Shown here piece by piece: positions 48,391-58,599 of a DNA stretch of 64,000 bases. The notes under the pieces are model-generated. The model did no database searches. It was not told the origin of the DNA and saw only the letters and a program-made list of their open reading frames with translations. Source of the DNA: Liolophura sinensis (taxonomy: Eukaryota; Mollusca; Polyplacophora; Chitonida; Chitonidae); the NCBI RefSeq assembly GCF_032854445.1, contig NC_088295.1:92437805-92501804 (forward strand), in the 5' to 3' direction. The position numbers and the translations under genes are program-made. Each line of letters opens with the position of its first letter. Within the stretch, counting starts at the first letter, position 1.

Positions 48391-48660
48391 TTGGAGGAGT
48401 CACATAGAATCGCCCTTTTTGTCCAGACTTTATCCCGTTAGTCACTGTACACACATAGTCCCCCGTGTCAGCGTACGTCAGGGTGTCAGGAAAACTGTAG
48501 GTGACAGAGGTGTCGCTTGTCTCAGTCCCCAGCTTGCGTATGAGGGTCTCCCCTACACGATGTTCCCACGGGCTGAAGGTGTAGGAGTTAGGAATACCCT
48601 CAGCTGTACAGGTTAAGGTGTGGGAGCTGCTGTCGTAAGTCACTGTTACATCAGGAGGGT
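48391..48660 (-). CDS. Ig-like exon with canonical cysteines
   Basis: On the minus strand acatcatttcag precedes 270 bp ending at a perfect donor, gtaagt. The exon is phase 1-1 (90 codons). It begins PPDVTVTYDSSSHTLTCTAEG, with the B-strand cysteine. The F-strand signature is YADTGDYVCTVTNG and the end is GRFYVTPP. This is an I-set or C2-type Ig domain. The tryptophan sits in SPWEHR, a little displaced from the usual place. Context: third of four Ig exons in order, between 49807-49559 and 44309-43962. Confidence 0.88.
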
Positions 48661-49558
48661 CTGAAATGATGAAGACAGTTCCCTACAGGTACAGACTTCC
48701 GTATCTGACTTGTGTACAACATCCACATTTGATAACCATGCACTTTACAAACACCACTCAACATACAATAGTCTTGTACATTGTAGACAAGTTGATTGCC
48801 TTAACATCAGCCAGTTACCAATATGTTCACAGTTTACAATATGAAGTCAAGCTTTTTAACTTCATTTTGTCAATTACGGCATAATATCTGGTACATTGGC
48901 AGACCTTACATTATAAACATTGATGTGTGAAGAATAAAACAGCATATGTTAGGCTGTCCTCTGATGCCACATGCAATTTGATGTATTGACTCCATTTGTC
49001 AAATGACAAATAATATTTCATATGTTTTGTAACAAGCTCCGTTTTAGAAAAGGTTTATGAATTAGAGCTTGTTCAATTTCCATATTTCAATCTGACACGT
49101 GGATAAAAACAAATTGTACTGACGGTGCTACACCAGAAAACGGGACACAGAAAAGTTCTCAAAGGCGTCAACTTAACTATTTTCATTATTCATTAACAAC
49201 AACTAATATGCCTAAACAAAACAAGCATTTGCTTTAACCTGCACTTTGAATCAAATTCTTTAATGAATGTTGGTAAGTCGTTGGTTGAAAGTTCTTAGAT
49301 GAACTAAGATTGTTGAAGCAAAAAAAAAAACAACAAAAAAAAACAAAAACACACAACAATCAAATACATCAGACAAAGTGGTGACATTACAAAGGTACAG
49401 GGTCAGCATTTTTTGAACTGGTATTTTGATCGACACTGGTGTTAAATCTAAATGCTCTGTGTACTTTTTCATTCTTTGATGCTGGGAATGCAGTAAAGAT
49501 GAGCCTGCTAATTACTGCCCAGGTGGAAATGTACCTGGCAACCTGATCAACTACTCAC
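48661..49558. other. Intron between Ig exons
   Basis: Single-copy AT-rich sequence with an A-rich stretch at 49318-49352. No repeat array, element or exon is recognised. Confidence 0.55.
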
Positions 49559-49807
49559 ACTGTACAACAAGCTGCACGGTCGTCTGTCCATTCCCAACAC
49601 TGTTAGTGACACTACAGGTATACTCCCCAGAAGCTGACCTCTGTACATTCTCTATCCTGTAAACAGCTGATGTACTCTTGACCTCTGCACTCTTTGACAT
49701 TTTCCACTCAAATGTAGGTTGGGGATTCCCCTGAGCAGAGCATCTTAAGGTGGCTGTTTCATTCTCTGTTACATTCACAGCAGTGGTGGCACTAGGAGTG
49801 TCCAGGT
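49559..49807 (-). CDS. Ig-like exon, I-set type
   Basis: On the minus strand the acceptor gtgttacag precedes 249 bp (83 codons) ending at the donor gtgagtag. The exon is phase 1-1. After a short Thr/Ser linker it shows ATLRCSAQGNPQPTFEWKM, with the B-strand cysteine and C-strand tryptophan. The F-strand motif is ASGEYTCSVTNSVGNGQT, followed by the G-strand TTVQLVVQ. NVT and NET are possible N-glycosylation sites. This is the clearest domain in the window, typical of extracellular adhesion and receptor proteins. Its upstream intron contains the 5.56 kb DNA element. Confidence 0.92.
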
Positions 49808-50698
49808 CTGTAACACATATGTAAGAACATAGATGACGCTGTTACATATGATGGTATGATGTGAGAAACTCCTGTTTATATTAGGAATCAAGTGTACATG
49901 TACTACTGTACATCAATATCTTCCTGTCTGCGAGGACATGTCCTCCTAGTATTGTCCTCCTGTGAGACATCTACACACATGTACACTTCATGATCAGCTG
50001 ACCCATGTCAGACAGAGAAACCAGGACGGATACAAACAACACACTGTACAGCTCTGATCCACCTAAGGAGGCTCCAAATCCATGGTTCACATACATGTAC
50101 ATGTATAAAAATGAGTAAGTCTTCAGCTTGTATGAGAATATTCACAAACAGTCTTACTAGCAACTGGATATTATATATAATAATAATATCTTCATTTATC
50201 GAAGGTAGCAAGCGGTCAATTTACAATGACACTGTTCTTCTCCAAGACCTTCACAGGGAAAGCAATATCCTAGAAATGTACTTCAGAGTCCAATCCAAAA
50301 ATACATCAATATAAATATAGCAAGATAAAGCATCACGAAATTTGAAAAGTGAAGGTACATACATTCACACCTACAAAAAGCGACTACACAACCACTAATG
50401 CTGTACCAACCAGCTGAAGGCATAGGGTAGTGAGAGAAGGACCATTATCGTCCCCCTTCCTCCTTCTCTGGTGACTGGAGCCCCCCTATACAGTATATAC
50501 AGAGAACAAAGTGAGGCAGAGATGGCCCCTTTCCCATCCCTGTTTGGTTTGAACAATGCTCATGTGTTTAGGAGTGTTACAGGGGCCGAGCCTTTTGAAA
50601 AGATTTTATATAATACATCTAAACATCTAAATGTATATATATATAAATGCCTGTTAGGTTTAACATGTCACATTTAGATTCCAAACAAGTGAAGTTAA
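49808..50698. other. Intron sequence beside the large transposon
   Basis: Single-copy sequence between the Ig exon and the left end of the element at 50699. Short open frames here have no recognisable features. Confidence 0.5.
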
Positions 50699-51305
50699 GG
50701 AACTGTCCCCAATTATCCTTTGTTTTTATCCGTTGAAAACGAATTTAAAATACGAGTAAAAGCTATTTGGCTATCTGTCACTGGTTTAAAACGACTGGAA
50801 AATGTAGTAAAAACACGGGTGTTGAGACAAATGAATTTGTGTGCTGTTCGTTTTTGTGTTGTGAGAAAGTAGTCCGTGCGTCCGAGGCGACAGAATCAGC
50901 GCTGCGAGATGTCCGATACAGAGTCGACGGCCTGCGAAGATGAAAAACTACTACCATTCAGTTACAAAGCAATATCTTTCCGCTTGACTTCAATTTACGA
51001 CAATTAGCCACATTACCCGAGCCGAAATCCAAATGACAGTTAATCGCTGGCCATGCATGTAAAGCCAGGGTATGATACCGCTGTTTGATGTTTGCAATTT
51101 CTAAGAGAATATCACAGCATTTAACAGCATATTCCTTCAATCTCTTTTACACTTTCTGCTTTTATATCGGTTCCGTGCAGTATCTTGCACATAACAAATG
51201 ATGTGATTGGCTCTCATAAGCATACTGACCAATCGGCTTCGTCGTGACAAGCTATAAATGAAAGGAATCAGCTCACGGACTGGGCTGTCATTTCTTCTGT
51301 ACTGA

Positions 51306-51336
51306 TTGAGTGAGTGCTTGGGGTTTAACGTCGTAC
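51306..51336 (+). mobile_element. 31-bp micro-insertion of a dispersed element
   Basis: The 31-bp insert contains gtgcttggggtttaacgtcg, a motif I associate with a repetitive element common in bivalves. It is flanked by perfect 13-bp direct repeats of tcttctgtactga (51293-51305 and 51337-51349). It looks like an extremely truncated retroelement insertion nested in the large DNA element. Confidence 0.7.
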
Positions 51337-51673
51337 TCTTCTGTACTGACGTGTAAACAAAGTGAGCATTTGTCAGCCTCTGCAACTTACTTGTTCGGTA
51401 GTTCATGTTGTTTAGGACATCATTATTAGTACAGCTGTTAGCAAGGGTGTTGTGAAGTGGGATGGTCTGGACTGTACATGTATTTATTTATTAATTTGGG
51501 CCAGTTGAAAGTTGACATTGTTTTTCTGCAAAATCTTTATGTTGTCTATGAAATAATGACTGATTTCCAGGTGTACAAATATTCATGTAGTCAGCTCTTA
51601 ATTACTTACAGGTCATGACACTGACATCAGTGGTGCCGAGAAGAATCCCCCTAGCCTCCCGAAAAAAGACAAT

Positions 51674-51695
51674 GGGGGGGGGGGGGGGGGGGGGG
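51674..51695. repeat. Poly-G tract
   Basis: An uninterrupted run of about 21-22 G within the large element, after caat. Such a tract could form a G-quadruplex, and its exact length is unreliable in most sequencing data. Confidence 0.85.
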
Positions 51696-52199
51696 TGTTA
51701 AAGTTTTGCTTTACCTGGACTATACGGTATATGTATTCATTCAAACACTGATTACACACATCATTCGACTCCAAAGCCATACACTGTGTTACCCATGTAT
51801 CAAAGCTTTTGAAATTCATGACTAATGATGAGAACTTGCATGTACACAAGTATTATTTGGATTCTGTTTCTCCTATTGTCAACATAGTTTAACTGTGTTC
51901 ACTGAATATTAATTTAGCAAATCCGTTACTCCCAGAAATACATCACTAATTTGTTTCGAATACATATTAGTATAAAGATAATAACAAGTACAGACTTACA
52001 TAAACAAATAAACACATGAACACACGAAAGATATTCAGCTTTTAAATCTGATTTAATCTTGCATAGACTCAAGTAAGTATAAAAATAACAATGATAAGGT
52101 TCTGCAGCAAATTTGACAAAAACAATATATACAAGACACAATAAAGTATCAGTACTGGCCTCACTAGATCTGGCCCCTTTCCTGAAAATGTCTCTTGGA

Positions 52200-52519
52200 T
52201 CAGCATTTAGCGTTCATGGCATTACATATGCTGACGTCAGTTAACAGAGCGTCCATGCTGCGATCAAACAAGGAAGCCGCCTGGTGGAATATGGCATTCC
52301 TCTTCCTCTTGCACCATGGCTGTTTCTCAATATCCTGCCCGTTGTACTGAACAGTCCCGCCGGTAACACTGGACTCTGCCACTTCCTCTGCGGCGTACAC
52401 TAGGTCCAACACAGCAAGAATGAATCGCTGGACTGTTGGCAGTCTTTTTGCTCTCTCGTATTTCAGTTTGTCCACTGATGCTGGATTGTTCACAGTTCCA
52501 ATATTGCATTCGGGATCAC
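52200..52519 (-). CDS. BEN-like C-terminal exon of transposon-borne gene
   Basis: On the minus strand the frame runs from about 52519, after ttttgtgttgccag, to a TGA at 52202-52200. It encodes about 106 residues. The order of motifs recalls BEN domains: RLPTVQRFILAVLDLVY (helix), then AEEVAESSVTGG, then KQPWCKRKRNAIFHQAASLF. BEN domains bind DNA or chromatin proteins, and the assignment here is by eye. The frame upstream of this block is broken, so the gene as it stands is probably not functional. Confidence 0.5.
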
Positions 52520-52553
52520 CTGGCAACACAAAATCAAGCTATCGGGCACATAC

Positions 52554-53113
52554 CGGATCAATCATCGGCAGGTTTGGTCTAGTGGCTGGTGTCCGAAGTT
52601 AAATACGCTCAGGACTGATCGTCGGCTGGTAGGGTCTAGAGGACAGCAACAGTAGGCGGGAACATGTCTGCAGGTTCGGGTAAAGCCAGTAGGTGGAGCT
52701 CTGGTGTAGAATCGGGTGCAGCAGGTCTGTTGAAGTGGTGGCTGCTCTGGAGCTGTGGTCATTGCAGCAACATTGGCCTTCTTCATCCTCATAGACAAAC
52801 GCTGCAAAATGTCCAGTATGGACTCCATCATAGCGGCTTGGGTTGCCATCATAGTTGACTGGTGGTTGGTAATTATCCTCTCCTGGTTCTCCTTAAATCT
52901 GAATCTGGCTTTCAATCCTGTGGAGGTTGGTAGAAATATTGCCGATATGGCATTCTGCAGAAGTCGATACAACTGTATCGACTGCCGTCAGTCAACTTGC
53001 CATCACCTTCAGGAAGTTACAAACCTGCTCGTTTGATATAGCGGATGAAATGGCTTCGGAGCGATCAATGACTTGCCAATCACCTTCAAACTCATCAAGT
53101 TCCAGCTTACTAT
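52554..53113 (-). pseudogene. Broken middle part of the BEN-like gene
   Basis: On the minus strand, after the acceptor gtcatttcag, the frame enters in phase 1 and reads SKLELDEFEGDWQVIDRSEA, then continues through a serine- and alanine-rich stretch. An in-frame TGA lies at 52994-52992. Further on a coiled-coil-like stretch (NISTNLHRIESQIQI) continues as KENQERIITNHQSTMMATQ only if one T is removed from a T3 run (plus-strand 52895-52897). A proline-rich linker follows, also with frame changes. The gap to the BEN-like block is only about 34 bp, too short for an intron, so that boundary is unclear. Confidence 0.55.
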
Positions 53114-53405
53114 CTGAAATGACAATAATGTCAAATTATAAGTAAATGTTAATTTTCACATACGTCATTTAGATATTTTAATACATTGTAACGTCTGCAT
53201 ATTGGTCAATGTACATTTTCATTATAGCACTTCATTTACTGCATATATTTCTCACAAGGCATCATTTTAAACATGTTATTTTTTATAAGAACATTCTTAA
53301 AAACATCACTGGGGCTGGAACAAATATGAAACCATTAACGTTTAATGATTTAAGTTTCATTTGAACATGGATGATATAAAACGATTAATATGTAAATATT
53401 ATTAC

Positions 53406-53568
53406 CTGCTAGAGCAAGAACTTCAACCAGATAAACGTCTCTGCCATGCCTGAACCGTAAAACTTTCCCTAGCTCCACAGGTTCATCCTCTGATAACTGA
53501 AGATTCGCTGTACGTGTAACCAGGGTACATCTGTCAGAATCAAACAACACAAGAGCCCATGTTGGGAG
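53406..53568 (-). CDS. N-terminal domain exon of BEN-like gene
   Basis: On the minus strand ttgtttaattttag precedes 163 bp ending ctagcag|gtaata. It reads LPTWALVLFDSDRCTLVTRT, then QLSEDEPVELGKVLRFRHGR and DVYLVEVLALAG. A short beta-rich module of this kind (WALV..., ...G..Y.V.V.) is often found at the start of invertebrate BEN-domain proteins, from memory of the family. The exon leaves in phase 1, matching the next exon at 53113. The entry frame does not match the candidate first exon at 54592-54553, so an exon or a base is missing. Confidence 0.6.
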
Positions 53569-53877
53569 CTAAAATTAAACAAAAAGTCAATTAACTTTTT
53601 GTAAATGGGACAGATAAAAGTTGCACTATTACATGTACCTAAACTCGCTCACATTTTGTCACACTTAATGAATGACTTAATCTCGTTTGACACAACGGCT
53701 TAATCACAGTATAATCCTTTTTTATTGTACTCGGTGACAATGCCCTAGCTGTCACTGAGTACAATTCAAAAGGATTAATAGGCTTATCTTGAGATCAACT
53801 TCACACCGAGTGTCTGATTATCGTAACATACAAGTTGAAACGGTACTTCTCAATTTCTTCATTCTGAAATGTTTGTC

Positions 53878-54239
53878 ATGGCAGATAACGTGATTTATGA
53901 TAATTTCTGGATGTTCAGCACCGACGACGAGGACAAGGATATGGCCCCTATGCCAACCCCCAAGCAAGGAAAAAGACCACTGACTGACCAATATCTGCAA
54001 ATGCCGAAAATGGTAGAGGATTTCATCGAAGAAAACTCAGCCGAAGCACATAATCGGAGACGAAATGCAACCAGTTATACTAATGGCGTCACGTCAGAAG
54101 ATATAAGGGGGCACGTTTTACGACAAATCCCGGACCTACAGACAATTTCAAAAGCACCATACATCGCTTAATGAAACCAACGCGACGACGAAAAATAGCC
54201 AGAGACACTGCGAGAAGGGATGTCATTACACCTTTGTGA
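53878..54239 (+). pseudogene. Small helix-turn-helix-like ORF in the element, one frameshift
   Basis: The plus-strand frame starts at ATG 53878 and reads an acidic N-terminus, then KQGKRPLTDQYLQMPKMVED and NRRRNATSYTNGVTSEDIRG, to a stop at 54171. In the next frame the sequence continues STIHRLMKPTRRRKIARDTA and stops at 54239. One missing A in the A4 run at 54150-54153 would join the two. The pattern (a short acidic segment, RRR, then GVTxEDIRxHxL and STIHRLMxP) recalls small transposon-linked DNA-binding proteins of molluscs and cnidarians. The function is inferred. It lies in the first intron of the BEN-like gene, on the opposite strand. Confidence 0.5.
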
Positions 54240-54552
54240 CTGTAGCTTCTTATGACAAGAAGCGCCATGACACACTAGTACATTCAAAGAAGCTGGCCTA
54301 GAAATTGTAAAAACTTATACTTTTCCATGTTTATATTGACTGCGGATATGTTTTTTGGTTATTCTTTACTACTAATAATGTATGTCATGAATTTAGAGAT
54401 CTGGAATGAAACAGTAAAATACTGACAACAGGTTTTCTTTTGTTTAATCAATTTACTATACCACCAAATAATCTTAAATCAGGTGCGACACAGTGGAGGA
54501 AGAGGTGCATGGAATACAAGTCTAAATTTGAGACACAAATATTAAAACTTAC

Positions 54553-54592
54553 CATTTTGTTGTGAGGGTGGCATATTCGAAGTTAAGTTCAT
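54553..54592 (-). CDS. Candidate first exon of the BEN-like gene
   Basis: On the minus strand ATG at 54592 starts MNLTSNMPPSQQN, ending in phase 1 at a perfect donor, gtaagtttt. This is a short hydrophilic start, plausible for a nuclear protein. It does not splice in frame to 53568, because the phase-1 join meets a stop. Either an intermediate exon was missed, a base is missing, or this is not the true first exon. Confidence 0.35.
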
Positions 54593-56262
54593 ATTTCAAA
54601 CGTTGTCAACAGGCACACAATGCAGTCACTTTATCGTTGTGGTGAATTTGCTGGTAAAAAAATATGTTAACGGTATGAAGCAACGATTTTATCTGATCAC
54701 TGTTGAGCAGAAACAACTTCAAGTACCCTGACGCTGCGAAGATTACGCCGCCCTGCGATGACTCAACACCAACTCAAAATTAGATTAATTTAACCAATAT
54801 TGAAAAGGAAGCTAACTTTGAAATAAAGCATGTGGAGATGTTTGGATGTCCTTGCTTATAATGAGGATTTTCTCTGCCTGGTCACCATGGAACCCTGCGT
54901 TGATTTCCATGGTGTGGGTAATGATTAACAATGGTTTACTGTCTAGGACTTAAGATAAATAAAAGAAGACCAACACCTCCCCGTTAAAGTGGAAAATATG
55001 TCTTTTACATTGTTTCAGCACACAACCGATCAACTTTATATTATTTCTTGAACATCGGTCAAACAAATAAACAACAACCCCTAGAATTGGATGTGAGTTG
55101 GTTGTTGTGACAATTCCGTGCATAAAAGCATTAAAAACATACATAACAGTTGTATATGCTTAGTTAATTGTTATTTGTTTATGTGTGCTTATGTCTATGC
55201 AGATCTACCTGAACATGTAACCCATCGTATAACAGTGTTTAACTAGTCTGAGATTTATTGATGAAAAATCTAATATTATGAATAGCAATTCTAACTTCTT
55301 TTTTTTTTTTTTTTTTATAAGTGAACGTCAACGTGTCAGGTCAGAAACGATCTGCGCAAATATGCCTCTGAGTTAGTCTTCGTAATATGCTTAACAATTC
55401 AAGTTATTGTAAGGTAAGGCAGAAGCCTGGGATGAAACTGCTGTTTTGTCCTGTTTTCTCTAACAATACATGATCCTGGAAACCGTTGTATATACTGGTT
55501 ATGTTCCTAATATTGTTTGCTCTGTTTCCGCCTTAAAACTTCACTTGTGTAGTTAATTTTCCATATATATCAGCTCAATCCATGCATTCATCTTGCTATT
55601 AATCTATTTCTTTAAAAATCAGCGTTTGGATACACTAGAACATTTCTTTTTGCATTTACTGAAAATTAGGGTAAACAAAAGAGTAAAAAATAATCACAAA
55701 AATAACGTCAAGAATTACGCTTTTTTTTTTAATCCATGCACCTATTGCGTGGTAATTCTGGATTACTCACACATAATCCCATGTGTGAAGTGAATGTCTA
55801 ATATAGAACTCAAATTTCCCGATCACCAATGTTAAACTAAAAGTCGGCAAGTCCGGTAATAATACCAGCTCTTCATAATTTCACAAGTACATATACGCAC
55901 ATAAGTATTGCAATTCAGTTTTACTTGATAACCTTGCAGCATCTGTAGCCTATACCAGTCACGTCGCATGTTGTAATCAAGCATTTTGAAAAAACAAAAA
56001 ATGGCTACAGGCACCTATTTGCCGATTTCGGGGGTAGGAGACCGGTGTACTTATGTCTCTGTTACACACATCACAATACACTCTTGGTGTATTAATACGC
56101 AAACAATTTGTGTTCTCTTAGTGTTTTGAGGCAGGCCTAACGCGTAATTGAAGCGTGCAACTTGAGCAAAAAGCGCAAAATAATCAAACTGGTTAAACCA
56201 CATACGGTTTTACTAATTCGTGTTTAACAAGTAGACACAAAACGATAATTGGGGATGGTTCC
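54593..56262. other. Non-coding right part of the large element
   Basis: AT-rich DNA with a T-run at 55300-55316. No frame with recognisable transposase motifs is seen. The right terminal inverted repeat occupies about 56215-56262. Confidence 0.5.
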
Positions 56263-56624
56263 TAAGCGAGACTGGATTTTATCTAAATGGTTGATACACT
56301 GTAAGTATATTTCAATGCAGTTGTTGTCTGAAAAAGAGTTTTAATTTTAAGGAGCTTGATTGAAAGCTTGATAGGGAAGGGGCTTCTTTTACCTGGATAG
56401 GGATCAGTTCCACAGAATATAGCCCCATTGTGCACAGAGATCACAGCTTGATGTACAATCAGCTGAAAACCCTACAGTACAAGTGGTTTTGTAAATGGTC
56501 AATGTGCTAGTCAGAAAATTTTACTTTTCCTTCACTTTCAGTACAGTTGTACATCATGTGGCAGACAGCAGAGTGCATGATAACCATCACCTGGTACGGC
56601 CATGAATCATAAAGTGTAACTTAC

Positions 56625-56912
56625 AGAGGACATTGAGTGTGGCTGTGGCCTCCTTTGCACTCAGTACAGTCCCGTTACTGTACTTGTTTGTGGCTGTACA
56701 TCTGACACTCCTCATAGATCTGTCTGCGGTCAGACTGTAACTTGATCCCTGCCCGGTCACGCCGGTCACGCTGCCATTATCAACCATCCAGCTGTAGGAC
56801 GCATAGGGTTAGGGTTTCGGGTCACCGTGCAGGTTAATGTTTTAGGTGTCCCCCTCTGTTAGAGTTACGTGCCCCTCACTGGCCTGCTCTATCCTGACTC
56901 CACTGATCCTGA
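56625..56912 (-). CDS. Ig-like exon with two compensating 1-base shifts
   Basis: On the minus strand gtttgtcttag precedes 288 bp ending at the donor gtaagtta. The exon is phase 1-1. The first part reads an Ig A-strand region (RISGVRIEQASEGHVTLTEG). The last part reads SWMVDNGSVTGV, then ADRSMRSVRCTATNKYSNGT with the F-strand cysteine. Between them the frame fails. One extra C in the plus-strand C5 run at 56850-56854 and one missing G in the G3 run at 56806-56808 would restore a B-strand KTLTCTVTRNPNP. Total length stays a multiple of three. Either a damaged exon or homopolymer sequencing errors explain this. It is the most upstream Ig exon found. Confidence 0.75.
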
Positions 56913-57139
56913 CTAAGACAAACAAAGGTTTGATCATGACATCATTTTATTCTGACCATAACTTGCTTAATGCAGATCAAAGTCTATACAGAAGAACAAG
57001 GGTGTGTGAATGTAGAAGTCGCACTAATCAACTACACCTTGTACACATCAAATGATGTACATACAATCCTATCACAGTTTAAAGAACAGATCATTCTCAC
57101 CTACATGTAGTCTAGTCTTCATGTTACACATCATCTGTC

Positions 57140-57455
57140 CTGCACATGTACCTTAACACCATAATCTGAAGTGTGTTACTAATGACAGGACATCCCCAAT
57201 GTGGTAAAGGTTTACACAGTTGAGTCTTCCTGTGTACCTGATCACCATATTCTGAAGTGTATCACTAATGACAAAACATCCAACCACAACATGTACCTGT
57301 GGTAAATGTTTACACAGGTGAGTCTTCCTGTGTACCTGATCAACATATTCTGAAGTGTGTTACTAATGACAGGACAGCCCACCACAACATGTACGTGTGG
57401 TAAAGGCTTACACAGGTGAGTCTTCCTGTGTACCTGATCACCATAATCTGAAGTG
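57140..57455. repeat. 98-bp repeat, three copies
   Basis: Three units of 98 bp with cores tacacaggtgagtcttcctg and cctgatcaccatattctgaa. Each plus-strand unit includes acacaggtgagtctt, a donor-like site. The first copy is partial. Confidence 0.9.
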
Positions 57456-57474
57456 ATGCCTTGCATGTTCACAT

Positions 57475-58090
57475 GACACTGACACCAGACATGATTCCCC
57501 ACCCAGTCACATTACATTGACCCAACATGTGATGCCCCATCCAATCACATTACAATGACACCAGTCATGATGCCCCACCCAGTCACGTTACACTGACACC
57601 AGTCACCAGACACGATGTCCCATCCAATCACATTACACTGACACAACACATGGTGCCTCACATGTTCACATTACACTGACACCAGACATGACACCCAATC
57701 AAGTCACATTACACTGACACCAGATGCCTCATATGTTCACATTACACTGATACAACACATGATGCCCCCCACATGTCCACATTACACGGACACCAGACAT
57801 GATGCTCCATCAAGTCATATTACACTGAAAACAGGCACAACACTGACACAACACATGATGCCTCACATGTTTACACTAATCTACCACCAGATATGATGCC
57901 CCACATGTTGTAGTGTGGTGTCACACTACACTGACACCAAATATGATGCCTCATTTGTTCATATTACACAGACACCAGACATGATGCCCCGTCCAGTTTC
58001 ATTAAACAGACACCAGATATAATGCCTCACATTACGCTGACACTGGGCTAGATGCCACATCTGTTCACATTACATTGACACCAGACATGA
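57475..58090. repeat. Degenerate array of about 39 bp derived from a SINE tail
   Basis: About 15 irregular copies of a unit containing cacattacactgacaccaga and catgatgccccacccagt. The same motif forms the 3' edge of the adjoining SINE-like copy at 58085-58285. The array looks like tandem amplification of that element's end. Confidence 0.82.
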
Positions 58091-58285
58091 TGCCTCACAT
58101 GTTCACATTACACTGACACTTTGCCAACTAGTCCCTGGTCAATATATATGCTGAGCCCCAAGCAAGCTGAAGGTATTTCCAAGGTTACCAGTTTTCAGTA
58201 TAAGGGTGGGCCTTGAACCTACCATAAAAAAGACAGGTGTTTCATACTGTTAGCCACCTTAGTCTCTAACTAGGTAAACTAGAGA
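58085..58285 (-). mobile_element. tRNA-derived SINE, second family
   Basis: Read on the minus strand, ggtggctaacagtatgaaac resembles an A-box region and tggtaggttcaaggcccacc contains a good B box. A body with gcttgcttggggctcagc follows, then ggactagttggcaaagtgtc, then agtgtaatgtg. The body motifs recur in the remnant at 33540-33665. Layout and motifs match a dispersed bivalve SINE as I remember it. No target duplication could be identified, because the 3' end runs into the related array. Confidence 0.65.
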
Positions 58286-58599
58286 TCCAGCCAAGAAAGC
58301 CTGGCTAAATCTATGCCATGTAAATGTCAACTCCAAAATTAATCCATTTGTGATACCTATGTAAATATACATCCTATCCTAATTTCACGGTGAAAAGTTA
58401 TCAAGACGTTTGCAGAATAGTGAAACAATTTTTTGAATGATGTCTAACGTAACACTTAACTTGTTTATTTAAACATGTCTGACAACAGTTGAGATAAGCT
58501 GGGCACAGATCTACCATTCGAATGAGTTTTTGGCAACAAGGAGCAACTGGAAGCAGCTGGGAGCATACAATCGGCCGCCGGTTTTAGTCAATCTACGCG
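58286..58599. other. Unique spacer
   Basis: Single-copy sequence between the SINE and the 61-bp array. No gene is recognised. Confidence 0.5.

Larger units (their letters stand above)
50699..56262. mobile_element. 5.56-kb PIF/Harbinger-like element carrying a BEN-like gene
   Basis: The left end ggaactgtccccaattatcc and the inverted right end (ggaaccatccccaattatcg when reversed) match over about 20 bp. Weaker similarity continues to gaatt, about 48 bp in. TAA flanks both ends (50696-50698 and 56263-56265). The ends resemble those of the 1.27 kb element at 46451-47724. Inside are a broken minus-strand gene with a BEN-like C-terminal region and a plus-strand frame with helix-turn-helix-like features. 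I find no DDE transposase, so the element may be non-autonomous or a cargo-carrying lineage. It lies in an intron of the Ig receptor gene. Confidence 0.75.
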
